A DNA stretch of 64,000 nt from Acidovorax sp. T1 (GTDB lineage Bacteria > Pseudomonadota > Gammaproteobacteria > Burkholderiales > Burkholderiaceae_C). The notes under the pieces are model-generated. The model was not told the origin of the DNA. It was given only the letters and a program-made list of their open reading frames with translations, and made no database searches. Positions within the stretch are counted from its first letter, which is position 1; each line of letters begins with the position of its first letter. The stretch spans positions 3,825,001 through 3,889,000 of the forward strand of contig NZ_CP021648.1 in NCBI RefSeq assembly GCF_002176815.1, given 5' to 3'. Both the position numbers and the translations under genes were made by a program. Below, piece by piece: positions 28,759 through 37,213 of this stretch.

Positions 28759-29856
28759 TTACTTGTCTTCCTTCTCGGCTTTGGCGGGCTTGCCGGCGGG
28801 CGCGGCTTCCAGCGCGGCGGGCAGCAGGGCGATGCCCAGGCTGTCGCGCACCTTGTTTTCGATCTCGCGGGCCAGGTCGGGGTTTTCGCGCAGGAACTCG
28901 CGGGCGTTGTCGCGGCCCTGGCCGATTTTTTCGCCGTTGTAGGCATACCAGGCGCCGGCCTTCTCGACGATCTTGGCGTTCACGCCCATGTCGATGATCT
29001 CGCCCTCGCGGCTGATGCCTTCACCAAACAAAATGTCGAACTCGGCCGTCTTGAAGGGCGGGCTCACCTTGTTCTTGACCACCTTGACCTTGGTTTCGTT
29101 GCCGATGGCTTCGTCGCCCTTCTTGATGGTGCCGGTGCGGCGGATATCCAGGCGCACCGAGGCGTAGAACTTGAGCGCATTGCCGCCGGTCGTCGTTTCA
29201 GGGCTGCCGAACATCACGCCGATCTTCATGCGGATCTGGTTGATGAAGATGACCATGCAGTTGGTCTTCTTGATGGTGGAGGTCAGCTTGCGCAGCGCCT
29301 GGCTCATCAGGCGGGCCTGCAGGCCGGGCAGGCTGTCGCCCATTTCGCCTTCGATTTCGGCCTTGGGGGTGAGGGCAGCCACCGAGTCGATGACGATCAG
29401 GTCCACCGCGCCCGAGCGCACCAGGCTGTCCACGATTTCGAGCGCCTGCTCGCCGGTGTCGGGCTGGCTGATGAGCAAATCGGACAGCTGCACGCCGAGC
29501 TTCTGGGCGTATTGCACATCGAGCGCGTGCTCGGCATCGACGAACGCGCAGGTGCCGCCCTGCTTTTGCATCTCGGCAATCACCTGCAGCGTGAGCGTGG
29601 TCTTGCCCGAGGATTCCGGGCCATAAATTTCAACCACACGGCCGCGCGGCAGGCCACCTACACCCAGCGCGATATCGAGGCCCAGCGAGCCAGTGGAGAC
29701 GACCTGGATGTCCTCGATCACCTCGCCTTCGCCCAGGCGCATGATGGTGCCCTTGCCAAATTGCTTCTCGATCTGGGCGAGCGCGGCGGCCAGGGCCTTG
29801 GCCTTTTCGGTGTTCACGGGCAATGCGGGGTTGGTGCCTTTGACTGCGACGTCCAT
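28759..29856 (-). CDS. recA: Recombinase RecA
   Basis: Strand-exchange ATPase and LexA co-protease, 365 residues. The Walker [21 protein letters not shown] region, FINQIR and the L2-type [16 protein letters not shown] are all visible. The acidic C-terminal tail is replaced by a Lys/Ala/Glu-rich one (AKAEKEDK). ATG at 29856 has a strong AAGGAG ribosome site; the frame further up to 29913 is leader. A LexA-type operator lies 59 bases before the start. Confidence 0.98.
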   Translation of the reverse strand: MDVAVKGTNPALPVNTEKAKALAAALAQIEKQFGKGTIMRLGEGEVIEDIQVVSTGSLGLDIALGVGGLPRGRVVEIYGPESSGKTTLTLQVIAEMQKQGGTCAFVDAEHALDVQYAQKLGVQLSDLLISQPDTGEQALEIVDSLVRSGAVDLIVIDSVAALTPKAEIEGEMGDSLPGLQARLMSQALRKLTSTIKKTNCMVIFINQIRMKIGVMFGSPETTTGGNALKFYASVRLDIRRTGTIKKGDEAIGNETKVKVVKNKVSPPFKTAEFDILFGEGISREGEIIDMGVNAKIVEKAGAWYAYNGEKIGQGRDNAREFLRENPDLAREIENKVRDSLGIALLPAALEAAPAGKPAKAEKEDK

Positions 29857-29914
29857 GAGAAACTCCTTGAAAAACAACAGGTTGGATGCAGGCATCGCTC
29901 TGCGGTTAATCACA

Positions 29915-29934
29915 GGCTGGATGTTTGAACAGTA
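29915..29934 (-). promoter_or_regulatory. LexA/SOS box upstream of recA
   Basis: On the minus strand: TACTGTTCAAACATCCAGCC, matching CTGT-N8-ACAG with one mismatch (CCAG). Its place before recA supports control by LexA. Confidence 0.75.
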
Positions 29935-29935
29935 G

Positions 29936-29963
29936 TTTATGCGAGCAATTCAGTTCGCATAAA
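29936..29963. promoter_or_regulatory. Palindromic operator in the recA / marR divergent region
   Basis: A perfect inverted repeat with 9-base arms: TTTATGCGA, 10-base spacer, TCGCATAAA. It abuts the SOS box and lies 34 bases before the MarR-type gene. A shorter repeat, GTCAG-N5-CTGAC (29974-29988), follows. Both suit binding by a dimeric MarR protein; which protein binds is inferred. Confidence 0.6.
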
Positions 29964-29996
29964 GCAATTTTTAGTCAGTTTGCCTGACAATTTGGC

Positions 29997-30515
29997 ATGG
30001 CTAATTCCGCCCCCATCACAACCACTCTCACCCCGCCTGCGGCGCCGGACGACCGCTGGCGGCAAACCCACCTCGGGCGCCTCATGGGCAGCGCGCTGCG
30101 GCGCTTCGACGCCCGGGTGCTGCAGCTCATGGCGCGCAATGTCGAGGTGCCGCTGGCGCTGTCCAACCTGGCGGCGCGCGACCAGGTGACGGCCGCGCAT
30201 GTGCACATCACCCGCCATTTGGCGCTGCAAGGCGACCGCCTGACCGACCTGGCCCAGCGCGCCGGCATGACCAAGCAGGCCATGGCCCACCTGGTGGACC
30301 AGTGCGAGGCCTGGGGCCTGGTCACGCGCACTGCCGACCCGCTGGATGCGCGGGCGCGGCGCGTGTGCTTCACGCCCACGGGCCTGGCCTGGCTGCAGGC
30401 GTTTCGCGACGCGGTGGAGCAGGCAGAGACAGAGTTTCGCGAAGAGGTGGGGCAGGACGTGGCTACGGTGGTGGCCATTGGGCTGGAGGCCTATGCCGGG
30501 GCCGCCGGCGATTGA
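29997..30515 (+). CDS. MarR-family transcriptional regulator
   Basis: The 172-residue protein has the MarR winged helix at about residues 45-140: VHITRHLALQGDRLTDLAQRAG, recognition helix MTKQAMAHLVDQCEAWGLV, and wing DPLDARARRVCFTPTG. An N-terminal extension of about 40 residues is unusual. No ribosome site is evident before the ATG at 29997, so the mRNA may be nearly leaderless. It is divergent from recA with two palindromes between them. No obvious efflux or catabolic target lies next to it. Its 3' end overlaps the end of the LysR gene by 25 bases. Confidence 0.88.
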   Translation: MANSAPITTTLTPPAAPDDRWRQTHLGRLMGSALRRFDARVLQLMARNVEVPLALSNLAARDQVTAAHVHITRHLALQGDRLTDLAQRAGMTKQAMAHLVDQCEAWGLVTRTADPLDARARRVCFTPTGLAWLQAFRDAVEQAETEFREEVGQDVATVVAIGLEAYAGAAGD

Positions 30516-31453
30516 AGCACCGCCCCTGTGTCAATAACGTCCACGGGCTCCGCGCAAACCAGCAGCCATTGCCGAAAGCACTGCAGCGCATGCAGCTGCG
30601 TGCGCCCTTCGGGGTAGCAAAACCAGTAACCCACATCGCTTTGGTAGCCGCCGCACTGGGGGGCATCGGCCAGGGGCTCGCGCACCAGGCCTGCAGTGAT
30701 CTCGTCTTGAACCAGGCAGCGCGGCACCAGCGCCAGGCCCATGCCCGCCATCACGGCACGGATCATGGTCTGGAACTGATCGAACTGCGGGCCAGCCAAC
30801 GGGTCGATGCCGCCCTGCACGCCGTGCGTTTCGCTCCAGCGCAGCCAGGCCTCGGGCACGGTCACATGGCGCAGCAGCGTGTGGCGCGCCACGTCGCGCG
30901 GGGTGTAAATAGGCCAGTCGGCCACCCTGGTGCGCGGGGCGATCAGCGCCACATCATTGCCCGTGATGTAGTGGGCGTGGGCGCCGGGCCAGTGGCCGTC
31001 ACCGAAGAGGATGGCGCAGTCAAGTTCAGGCCGCTCGAAGTTGTAGCTGTGCACATACGGCACGAAATGCAACGTGACCTGCGGATGCTGCTGCTGAAAC
31101 TGCGGCAGCCGCGGAATGAGCCATTTGGCGCCAAAGGTGGGCAGGCTCGACAGGTGCAGTGCGCCGCCGCCGTCGTCGCTGGTGATGAGCTCCAGCGTGG
31201 CAGCTTCCAGCTGCAGCAGCACGGCCTGCACGGCCTTCTCGTAGCGTTCACCGGCAGGGGTGAGTGCCAGGCGCTTGCGGGTGCGCTCGAACAGTGGCAC
31301 CGCCACCCAGGTTTCCAGGTCCTTGATCTGTTTGCTCACGGCGCTTTGCGTAAGGTGCAGCGCTTCGGCAGCGCGTGAAACACCACCGAATCGCGCCACG
31401 GTGGAGAACGCGCGCAGCAGGTGCAGTGGAGGGGCCAGGCGGCGCAGCGACAT
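30491..31453 (-). CDS. LysR-family transcriptional regulator
   Basis: The 320-residue protein has the LTTR winged helix at residues 7-66: LLRAFSTVARFGGVSRAAEALHLTQSAVSKQIKDLE. A PBP-like effector domain follows, of the GcvA-like subgroup (SLPTFGAKWLIPRL). It is divergent from a Bug/TctC-type solute receptor with a perfect palindrome between them, so that receptor is the likely target. The effector is unknown; tricarboxylates or other organic acids would fit the neighbour. Confidence 0.9.
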   Translation of the reverse strand: MSLRRLAPPLHLLRAFSTVARFGGVSRAAEALHLTQSAVSKQIKDLETWVAVPLFERTRKRLALTPAGERYEKAVQAVLLQLEAATLELITSDDGGGALHLSSLPTFGAKWLIPRLPQFQQQHPQVTLHFVPYVHSYNFERPELDCAILFGDGHWPGAHAHYITGNDVALIAPRTRVADWPIYTPRDVARHTLLRHVTVPEAWLRWSETHGVQGGIDPLAGPQFDQFQTMIRAVMAGMGLALVPRCLVQDEITAGLVREPLADAPQCGGYQSDVGYWFCYPEGRTQLHALQCFRQWLLVCAEPVDVIDTGAVLQSPAAPA

Positions 31454-31469
31454 GGTGGGGTGTACTCAA

Positions 31470-31490
31470 AACATTCCGAATTGGAATGTT
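31470..31490. promoter_or_regulatory. Likely LysR operator
   Basis: Perfect inverted repeat AACATTCC-GAATT-GGAATGTT, 17 bases before the LysR start and 74 before the Bug gene. It has the 8-base arms and short AT-rich centre typical of LTTR recognition sites. Confidence 0.7.
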
Positions 31491-31564
31491 ATCAGGCATA
31501 TCCATTGCTTGGTAGGTGGCATTCCTTTCGATAACCTCAGTGCATCTCACAGGAGAACTACTCT

Positions 31565-32530
31565 ATGCAACGCCGTCAACTGCTTGCCTCATTGGCTGCT
31601 GTATCTTTCGCGCCTGGAATGTCTTTTGCCCAAGAAGGCAAGCCATTGCGCATGATCGTGCCCTTCCCGCCGGGGGGCGCTACCGACATCACGGCGCGCA
31701 CGTTGCAAGACGCCTTGGCACGCATCCTCAAACAGCCTGTGGTGCTGGAAAACCGTGGCGGCGCAGGCGGTTCCATCGGCATGGCTGAAGTGGCCCGCGC
31801 CCCGGCAGACGGCCTGACCATTGGCGTGGCCACGCTGTCCACCCACGGCGTGAACCCCGCCGTGTACAGCAAGCTGCCCTACAACCCCACCAAGGATTTC
31901 GTGGGCGTGACGGAGATCGTCAAGGCGCCGGGCGTCATCGTGATCAACCCCAAGGTGCTGCCCGTCAAGGACTTTGCCGACCTGGTCAAATACCTCAAGG
32001 CCAACCCCGGCAAGGTCTCGTATGCCACGCCGGGCAACGGCACCATCGGCCACATGTGGGGCGAGCTGTTTAAAAGCAGCACAGGCACCTCGATGGTGCA
32101 CATCCCCTACCGTGGTGCAGGCCCCGCCATCAACGATGTACTGGCGGGACAAGTCGCGGTGTACTTTGACCAGGTGGCTTCGTCGCTGCCGCACATCAAG
32201 TCGGGCAAGGTCAAGGCGCTGGCCGTTTCGTGGCCTCAGCGGCTGGACGTGCTGCCCGATGTGCCCACCTATGGCGAACTGGGCCATGCCGCCAACAACG
32301 ATCCGTCGTGGTTTGGCCTGGTGGCACCTGCCGGCACGCCGACTGCGGCGGTGGATCGCATCCAGCAGGCCGTGGCCCAGGCCCTGCAGGAACCCGCCGT
32401 GCGCGAGCGGCTGGCCGGGCAGGGCTTGTACCCCTCGGGCACGACGCCCAAGGCATTCACGGCCCAGATCGCCCGCGAAATCGACAAAATGAAGGGCGTG
32501 GCGGCCTTCGCCAAGGTCAGTCTCGATTGA
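31565..32530 (+). CDS. Bug/TctC-family periplasmic solute receptor
   Basis: The 321-residue extracytoplasmic receptor starts with a signal peptide (residues 1-22, ending GMSFA). It shows the family landmarks IVPFPPGGATDITAR, VVLENRGGAGGSIG, YATPGNGTIGH and IPYRGAGPAINDVLAGQV. A good GGAG ribosome site precedes the ATG. Comamonadaceae carry dozens of these receptors, mostly as orphans without tctBA membrane genes, as here. The LysR regulator next door probably controls it. Ligand unknown; carboxylates are usual in the family. A TctDE-like two-component system lies 1.2 kb downstream. Confidence 0.92.
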   Translation: MQRRQLLASLAAVSFAPGMSFAQEGKPLRMIVPFPPGGATDITARTLQDALARILKQPVVLENRGGAGGSIGMAEVARAPADGLTIGVATLSTHGVNPAVYSKLPYNPTKDFVGVTEIVKAPGVIVINPKVLPVKDFADLVKYLKANPGKVSYATPGNGTIGHMWGELFKSSTGTSMVHIPYRGAGPAINDVLAGQVAVYFDQVASSLPHIKSGKVKALAVSWPQRLDVLPDVPTYGELGHAANNDPSWFGLVAPAGTPTAAVDRIQQAVAQALQEPAVRERLAGQGLYPSGTTPKAFTAQIAREIDKMKGVAAFAKVSLD

Positions 32531-32646
32531 ACCCAGGGCGGGCCTGCGGGCCCGTCGGCCATAGCCGGAAAGACTCAGGGATAACCACAAGGTCTTTCGG
32601 ATCCGGGCGGCTAGGCCAGCCGCCCCAAATTGCGCACACTTTGCCT

Positions 32647-33576
32647 ATGCATGCAGCCTTGAAACTGATCAACCACCGCTTCCAGCAAGCCCTGCCCGGT
32701 GTTACCGGCACGCCCGGCGTTGCCGCGCCCTCTGTCAGCATGGTGTCGCACCAGTCCGGCACCACCCCGCTGGTGCTCGACTCGCCGCACAGCGGCACCC
32801 ACTACCCCGCCGACTTTGGCGCCGCCCTCGACCTGGCCACACTGCGGCGCGCCGAGGACACGCATGTCGAAAAGATCTACGCCTTTGCCCCCGCGCTGGG
32901 CGTGGCCTGGGTCGAGGCGCATTTCCCGCGCATCTACCTCGATGCCAACCGCGACACCACCGAGCTTGACACCACGCTGCTCGATGGCGTGTGGACCGAC
33001 CCCATCTCGACCGACCCCAAGGTGCTGAGCAAGGTGCGCCTGGGCAAGGGCCTGATCTGGAAGTTCACCGACGAAGGCGAGCCCATCTACAACCGCCTGC
33101 TCTCCGTGGCCGAGGTGCGTGCGCGCGTTGACCGCTGCTGGCGCCCCTACCACGCTGCGGTGGCGCAGGCCATTGACGCGGCCCATGCGCGCCATGGCTA
33201 CAGCATCCACATCAACTGCCATTCGATGCCCGCCGTCGCTGCCAGCCATGCCACCGAGTTTCCGGGCATGGTGCATGCCGACTTCGTGGTCGGCGACCGC
33301 GATGGCAGCACCGCCAGCCCGGCGCTGTCAGCGCTGATCTGCGAACACCTGCGCGGCTGCGGCTACAGCGTGGAATACAACCACCCCTACAAGGGCGTGG
33401 AGCTGGTGCGCCGCCACAGCAACCCGGCGCAGCAGCGCCACAGCATCCAGGTCGAGATCAACCGCAAGCTCTACATGGACGAAACCACGCTGGCCCAGCA
33501 CCCCCAAGGCATGGCCCGCCTGCAGGCCGACCTCGCGGCGCTGGTGCACAAGCTGCTGGCCACCGACCCGCGCTGA
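32647..33576 (+). CDS. N-formylglutamate amidohydrolase family protein
   Basis: The 309-residue protein contains the family signature VLDSPHSGTHYPADF near residue 40. Others are YLDANRDTTELD, HINCHSMPA and the C-terminal VEYNHPYKGVELVRRH and QVEINRKLYMDE, with the zinc-ligand-type His and Glu. The family hydrolyses N-formylglutamate to glutamate and formate in histidine breakdown (HutG), but no other hut gene is nearby, so the substrate may differ. The ATG at 32647 lacks a clear ribosome site. It lies 116 bases after the Bug receptor gene. Confidence 0.88.
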   Translation: MHAALKLINHRFQQALPGVTGTPGVAAPSVSMVSHQSGTTPLVLDSPHSGTHYPADFGAALDLATLRRAEDTHVEKIYAFAPALGVAWVEAHFPRIYLDANRDTTELDTTLLDGVWTDPISTDPKVLSKVRLGKGLIWKFTDEGEPIYNRLLSVAEVRARVDRCWRPYHAAVAQAIDAAHARHGYSIHINCHSMPAVAASHATEFPGMVHADFVVGDRDGSTASPALSALICEHLRGCGYSVEYNHPYKGVELVRRHSNPAQQRHSIQVEINRKLYMDETTLAQHPQGMARLQADLAALVHKLLATDPR

Positions 33577-33701
33577 AGGCTGCGGCGGCGTGGCGGGTGC
33601 AAGCCCGCGAACGGCCGGCTCCCGCCGCGGCGCTGCGACGCCTAAAATCGTGGCACAGGCGCGGCGCCAGACCGCACAGCCACCCACCAGGAGACACCCG
33701 C

Positions 33702-34376
33702 ATGCGCATCCTCATTGCCGAAGACGACCAGGTGCTGGCCGATGGCCTGTTGCGCACACTGCGCGCATCGGGCGCCGTGGTGGACCATGTGGCCAGCGGC
33801 AGCGAGGCCGACGCGGCGCTCATGACCAACAACGAGTTCGACCTGCTCATCCTGGACCTGGGCCTGCCCAGGATGCACGGGCTGGAAGTGCTCAAAAAAC
33901 TGCGCAGCCGGGGCTCGGCCCTGCCGGTGCTCATTCTCACCGCCGCCGACAGCGTGGACGAGCGGGTGAAGGGCCTGGACTTTGGCGCCGACGACTACAT
34001 GGCCAAGCCCTTCAGCCTGCAAGAGCTCGAAGCCCGCGTGCGCGCCCTGGTGCGCCGCGGCATGGGCGGCACCAGCAGCGCCATCAAGCACGGCCCGCTG
34101 GTGTACGACCAGGCCGGCCGCGTGGCCACCATCGACGGCAAGATGGTCGAGCTCTCGGCGCGCGAGCTGGGCCTCTTGGAAGTGCTGCTGCAGCGCGCCG
34201 GCCGGCTGGTCAGCAAGGAGCAGCTGGTCGAGCGCCTGTGCGAGTGGGGCGAAGAGGTGAGCAACAACGCCATCGAGGTGTACATCCACCGCCTGCGCAA
34301 GAAGATAGAGAAGGGCCCGATCCGCATCGCCACGGTGCGCGGGCTGGGTTACTGCCTGGAGAAGATTCCTGGATAG
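33702..34376 (+). CDS. OmpR-family response regulator, TctD/QseB-like
   Basis: The 224-residue regulator has a receiver domain (residues 1-120) with acidic EDD at 7-9, phospho-acceptor Asp in LILDLGLPRMHG, and Lys in DDYMAKPFSLQEL. A winged-helix DNA-binding domain includes LSARELGLLEVLLQRAG and AIEVYIHRLRKKI. ATG at 33702 fits the family; the frame above it is not coding. The cognate kinase gene follows after about 200 bases that contain two different repeat elements, unusual inside a two-component operon. Confidence 0.93.
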   Translation: MRILIAEDDQVLADGLLRTLRASGAVVDHVASGSEADAALMTNNEFDLLILDLGLPRMHGLEVLKKLRSRGSALPVLILTAADSVDERVKGLDFGADDYMAKPFSLQELEARVRALVRRGMGGTSSAIKHGPLVYDQAGRVATIDGKMVELSARELGLLEVLLQRAGRLVSKEQLVERLCEWGEEVSNNAIEVYIHRLRKKIEKGPIRIATVRGLGYCLEKIPG

Positions 34377-34377
34377 G

Positions 34378-34446
34378 AGGCCCCCCTGAGTCGCTTCGCG
34401 CCTTCCCCCCAAAGGGGGGACGCACCCGGCGGCCTGGCGAAGCCAG
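34378..34446 (+). repeat. GC-rich Comamonadaceae repeat with CCCCCCAAAGGGGGG core
   Basis: CCCCCCTGAGTCGCTTCGCGCCTTCCCCCCAAAGGGGGGACGCACCCGGCGG. The inner palindrome forms a very stable hairpin just after the response regulator stop. A relative of this element is embedded in birA (about 38578-38640). Confidence 0.75.
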
Positions 34447-34520
34447 TTCTACGGGTGCATTGGCGTGGGTCGCGCCAGTTTTACGCGCGTGGGGCCGATG
34501 TACCCTTTGGATAGGTAATG

Positions 34521-34580
34521 CAAAAATGATAGCTTCTAGCGCTTTATTCATAAGCGCTAGAAGCCAAAAAGGCTTGAAAA
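34521..34580 (+). repeat. Dispersed palindromic repeat, copy D inside the two-component operon
   Basis: AATGATAGCTTCTAGCGCTTTATTCATAAGCGCTAGAAGCCAAAAAGG. The arms CTTCTAGCGCTT / AAGCGCTAGAAG pair perfectly. It ends at the base before the TTG start of the kinase. Confidence 0.9.
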
Positions 34581-34581
34581 C

Positions 34582-36033
34582 TTGAAAATCTTCCAGCGCG
34601 AGCAGCGCTCCCTGTTCGGCGAAATCCTGGACTGGATGCTCACCCCGCTGCTGCTGCTGTGGCCCGTGAGCCTGGCGCTGACCTGGCTGGTGGCGCAGGG
34701 CCTGGCCAACAAGCCGTTTGACCGCGCGCTCGAATACAACGCCCATGCGCTGGCGCAGCTGGTGACGGTGCAGCACAGCAAGGTGCAGTTCAACCTGCCT
34801 CAGCCCGCCAGCGAAATCCTGCGCGCCGACGACTCGGACATCGTGTACTACCAGGTGATGGGTCCGGGGCGCAAGTTCCTGTCGGGCGAACGCGATTTGC
34901 CGCCCCCCGAAGACGACGAGCGCCCCGCGCCGGGCGAGGTGCGCCTGCGCGATGCCGAGCTGCGCGGCGTGGAGATTCGCGTGGCCTCCATCTGGGTGCG
35001 CCTGCCGCTGCCCGAGGCGCCGCTGGCCCTGGTGCAGGTGGCCGAAACGCGTGAAAAGCGCAGCGTGCTGGCCACTGAAATCATCAAGGGCGTGATGCTG
35101 CCGCAGTTTGTCATCCTGCCGCTGGCCGTGCTCCTGGTGTGGATGGCGCTGGCGCGCGGCATCCAGCCGCTGAACCAGCTGGAGCAGCGCATCCGCGAGC
35201 GCAGCCCCGACGACCTTTCGCCGCTGGACGACCGCACCGTGCCGCTGGAGGTGGCGCCGCTGGTGTCGTCGGTGAATGACCTGCTCAGGCGCCTGGGCGA
35301 TTCGCTGGCCACGCAAAAGCGCTTTCTGGCCGATGCGGCGCACCAGCTCAAGACGCCGCTGGCCGGCCTGCGCATGCAGGCCGACCTGGCCCAGCGCGAA
35401 GGCACCAGCACCGAAGAGCTCAAGCGCTCGCTGCAGCAAATTGGCCGCTCCAGCATCCGCGCCACGCACACCGTCAACCAGCTGCTGGCGCTGGCGCGCG
35501 CCGAAGGCAGCGGCGTGGGCATTGCGCGCCAGCCCTGCGACCTGGCCAAGCTCACCATCGAGGTGGTGCGCGACTCGGTGCCGCGCGCGCTCGACAAGCA
35601 AATCGACCTGGGCTACGACGGCGCCCAGCCGGACGCCCCCGGTGTGTGGATGGACGGCAACCCCACCTTGCTCAAGGAGCTGGTGCGCAACCTGGTGGAC
35701 AACGCCATCAACTACACGCCCTCCACGCCCGACAAGCCCGGCGTGGTCACCGCCCGCGTGCTGGCCGACACCTTTGGCCATGTGCTGATGCTGCAGGTGG
35801 AAGACTCGGGCCCCGGCGTGCCCGAGGCCGAGCGCGAGCTGGTCTTTCGGCCCTTTTACCGGGCGCTGGGCAGCGAGGCCGACGGCTCGGGCCTGGGGCT
35901 GCCCATCGTGATGGAAATTGCGCGCCAGCATGGGGCCGAAGTGACGCTGGAAGATGCGCGCCCCGGCCAGCATCCGACGGGCGCACGCTTTAGCGTGCGT
36001 TTTGCGGCGCGCGACGGGGTGGCGGGCCGCTGA
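34582..36033 (+). CDS. Sensor histidine kinase, TctE-like
   Basis: The 483-residue inner-membrane kinase has helix 1 at about residues 19-40 and a periplasmic domain with a conserved 2CSK-type N-terminus (about 45-165). Helix 2 is at about 170-192, followed by HAMP, a HisKA H-box DAAHQLKTPLAGLRMQADLA and an ATPase domain with N-box ELVRNLVDNAINYTP and G-boxes EDSGPGVPE and GSGLGLPIV. Start is a TTG directly after the dispersed repeat and without a clear ribosome site, so expression may be weak or the repeat may have replaced the native leader. It pairs with the response regulator upstream. Confidence 0.92.
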   Translation: MKIFQREQRSLFGEILDWMLTPLLLLWPVSLALTWLVAQGLANKPFDRALEYNAHALAQLVTVQHSKVQFNLPQPASEILRADDSDIVYYQVMGPGRKFLSGERDLPPPEDDERPAPGEVRLRDAELRGVEIRVASIWVRLPLPEAPLALVQVAETREKRSVLATEIIKGVMLPQFVILPLAVLLVWMALARGIQPLNQLEQRIRERSPDDLSPLDDRTVPLEVAPLVSSVNDLLRRLGDSLATQKRFLADAAHQLKTPLAGLRMQADLAQREGTSTEELKRSLQQIGRSSIRATHTVNQLLALARAEGSGVGIARQPCDLAKLTIEVVRDSVPRALDKQIDLGYDGAQPDAPGVWMDGNPTLLKELVRNLVDNAINYTPSTPDKPGVVTARVLADTFGHVLMLQVEDSGPGVPEAERELVFRPFYRALGSEADGSGLGLPIVMEIARQHGAEVTLEDARPGQHPTGARFSVRFAARDGVAGR

Positions 36034-36142
36034 CGCGGGTGGCTGCAAGGCGGGTGCGCCACAGGGACAATGCCCTGCGCGCCCGCCACAGTGCCTTTGC
36101 ATCCGGCATCATGCGGCCCCATTGGACTGATGCTGCACCACG

Positions 36143-37150
36143 ATGACGACTCCACCGCCCCGCCGCTTTGCCAACACCCACCCAGCCGTGGTGATTGGCA
36201 ACTTCCCCTGGTATGAAATGGTCTGGCGCTCGCTGCGCGGCGACTTCAAGCCGCTCGCGGCGCCCGCTGGCGGCTACGAGGCGTTTGCCAGGCAATGGAG
36301 CATGCCCGTGGACCACGCGCGCCTGGCGCAGCGCCCGCAGGCGCCGGTGGTCACCTGGCTGGGCCATGTGTCCATCCTGCTGCAGGTGGCGGGCCTGAAC
36401 GTGCTGATGGACCCCACCCTGTGCGGCTTTGCAGGCCCTCTGGGCCGTTTTGGCGCACCCCGCCGCGTGCCCGCGCCCCTGGCGCCCGAAGAGCTGCCGC
36501 CCATTGACGTGGTGCTGATCTCGCACAACCACTACGACCACCTGTGCTACGGCACCTTGCGCCGCCTGCACGACGCGGGCCAGTCGCCCCGTTTTGTGGT
36601 GCCCCAGGGGCTGGGCGACTGGTTCACCCAACGGGGCATGGGCCCCGTGACCGAGCTGAACTGGTGGGAGCACACCGACATCGCCCCCGGGGTGCGCGTG
36701 CATTTCACACCGTCACAGCACTGGAGCCGCCGCACACCGTGGGACACCAACGCCTCGCTCTGGGGCGGCTACCTGCTCGAATGGACGCGCCCCGATGCGG
36801 GCAGCCCCTGGCGCTTTCTGTTCCCGGGCGACACGGGCTACAGCGACGATTTCAAGGCCATCCGCCAGCGCCTGGGGGCGGTGGATTTTCTGGCCCTGCC
36901 CATCGGAGCCTACCTGCCACGCGATTTCATGAAACCCATGCATGTGAACCCCGGGGACGCCGTGCAGCTGATGCTGGATGTGGAGGCCCGGCAGGCCATG
37001 GGCGTGCACTGGGGCACATTCATGCTGACGCAGGAGGCGTTTGACCACCCTCCGCGCGACCTGGCTGCTGCCCTGGCGCAGCGCAGCCTGCCACAGGACC
37101 GCGTCTGGCTCATGCGGCATGGCGAGACACGGGCGATTGCGCTGGAGTAA
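36143..37150 (+). CDS. MBL-fold metallo-hydrolase, NAPE-PLD/UlaG-like
   Basis: The 335-residue protein has a beta-lactamase-fold metal site LISHNHYDHL (HxHxDH) near residue 120. Others are TWLGHVSILLQ and NVLMDPTL before it, and HFTPSQHWSRRTP, FPGDTGYSDDF and MGVHWGTF after it. This set matches bacterial relatives of N-acyl-phosphatidylethanolamine phospholipase D. The N-terminus lacks a signal peptide. The real substrate is unknown. It converges with the SPOR-domain gene downstream. Confidence 0.88.
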   Translation: MTTPPPRRFANTHPAVVIGNFPWYEMVWRSLRGDFKPLAAPAGGYEAFARQWSMPVDHARLAQRPQAPVVTWLGHVSILLQVAGLNVLMDPTLCGFAGPLGRFGAPRRVPAPLAPEELPPIDVVLISHNHYDHLCYGTLRRLHDAGQSPRFVVPQGLGDWFTQRGMGPVTELNWWEHTDIAPGVRVHFTPSQHWSRRTPWDTNASLWGGYLLEWTRPDAGSPWRFLFPGDTGYSDDFKAIRQRLGAVDFLALPIGAYLPRDFMKPMHVNPGDAVQLMLDVEARQAMGVHWGTFMLTQEAFDHPPRDLAAALAQRSLPQDRVWLMRHGETRAIALE

Positions 37151-37213
37151 CCCCAGGCCCCCACGTCCTTCGGAAATTCGGCATGCCCGCCTTTCCGCCC
37201 CGGGCTCAGCCTC

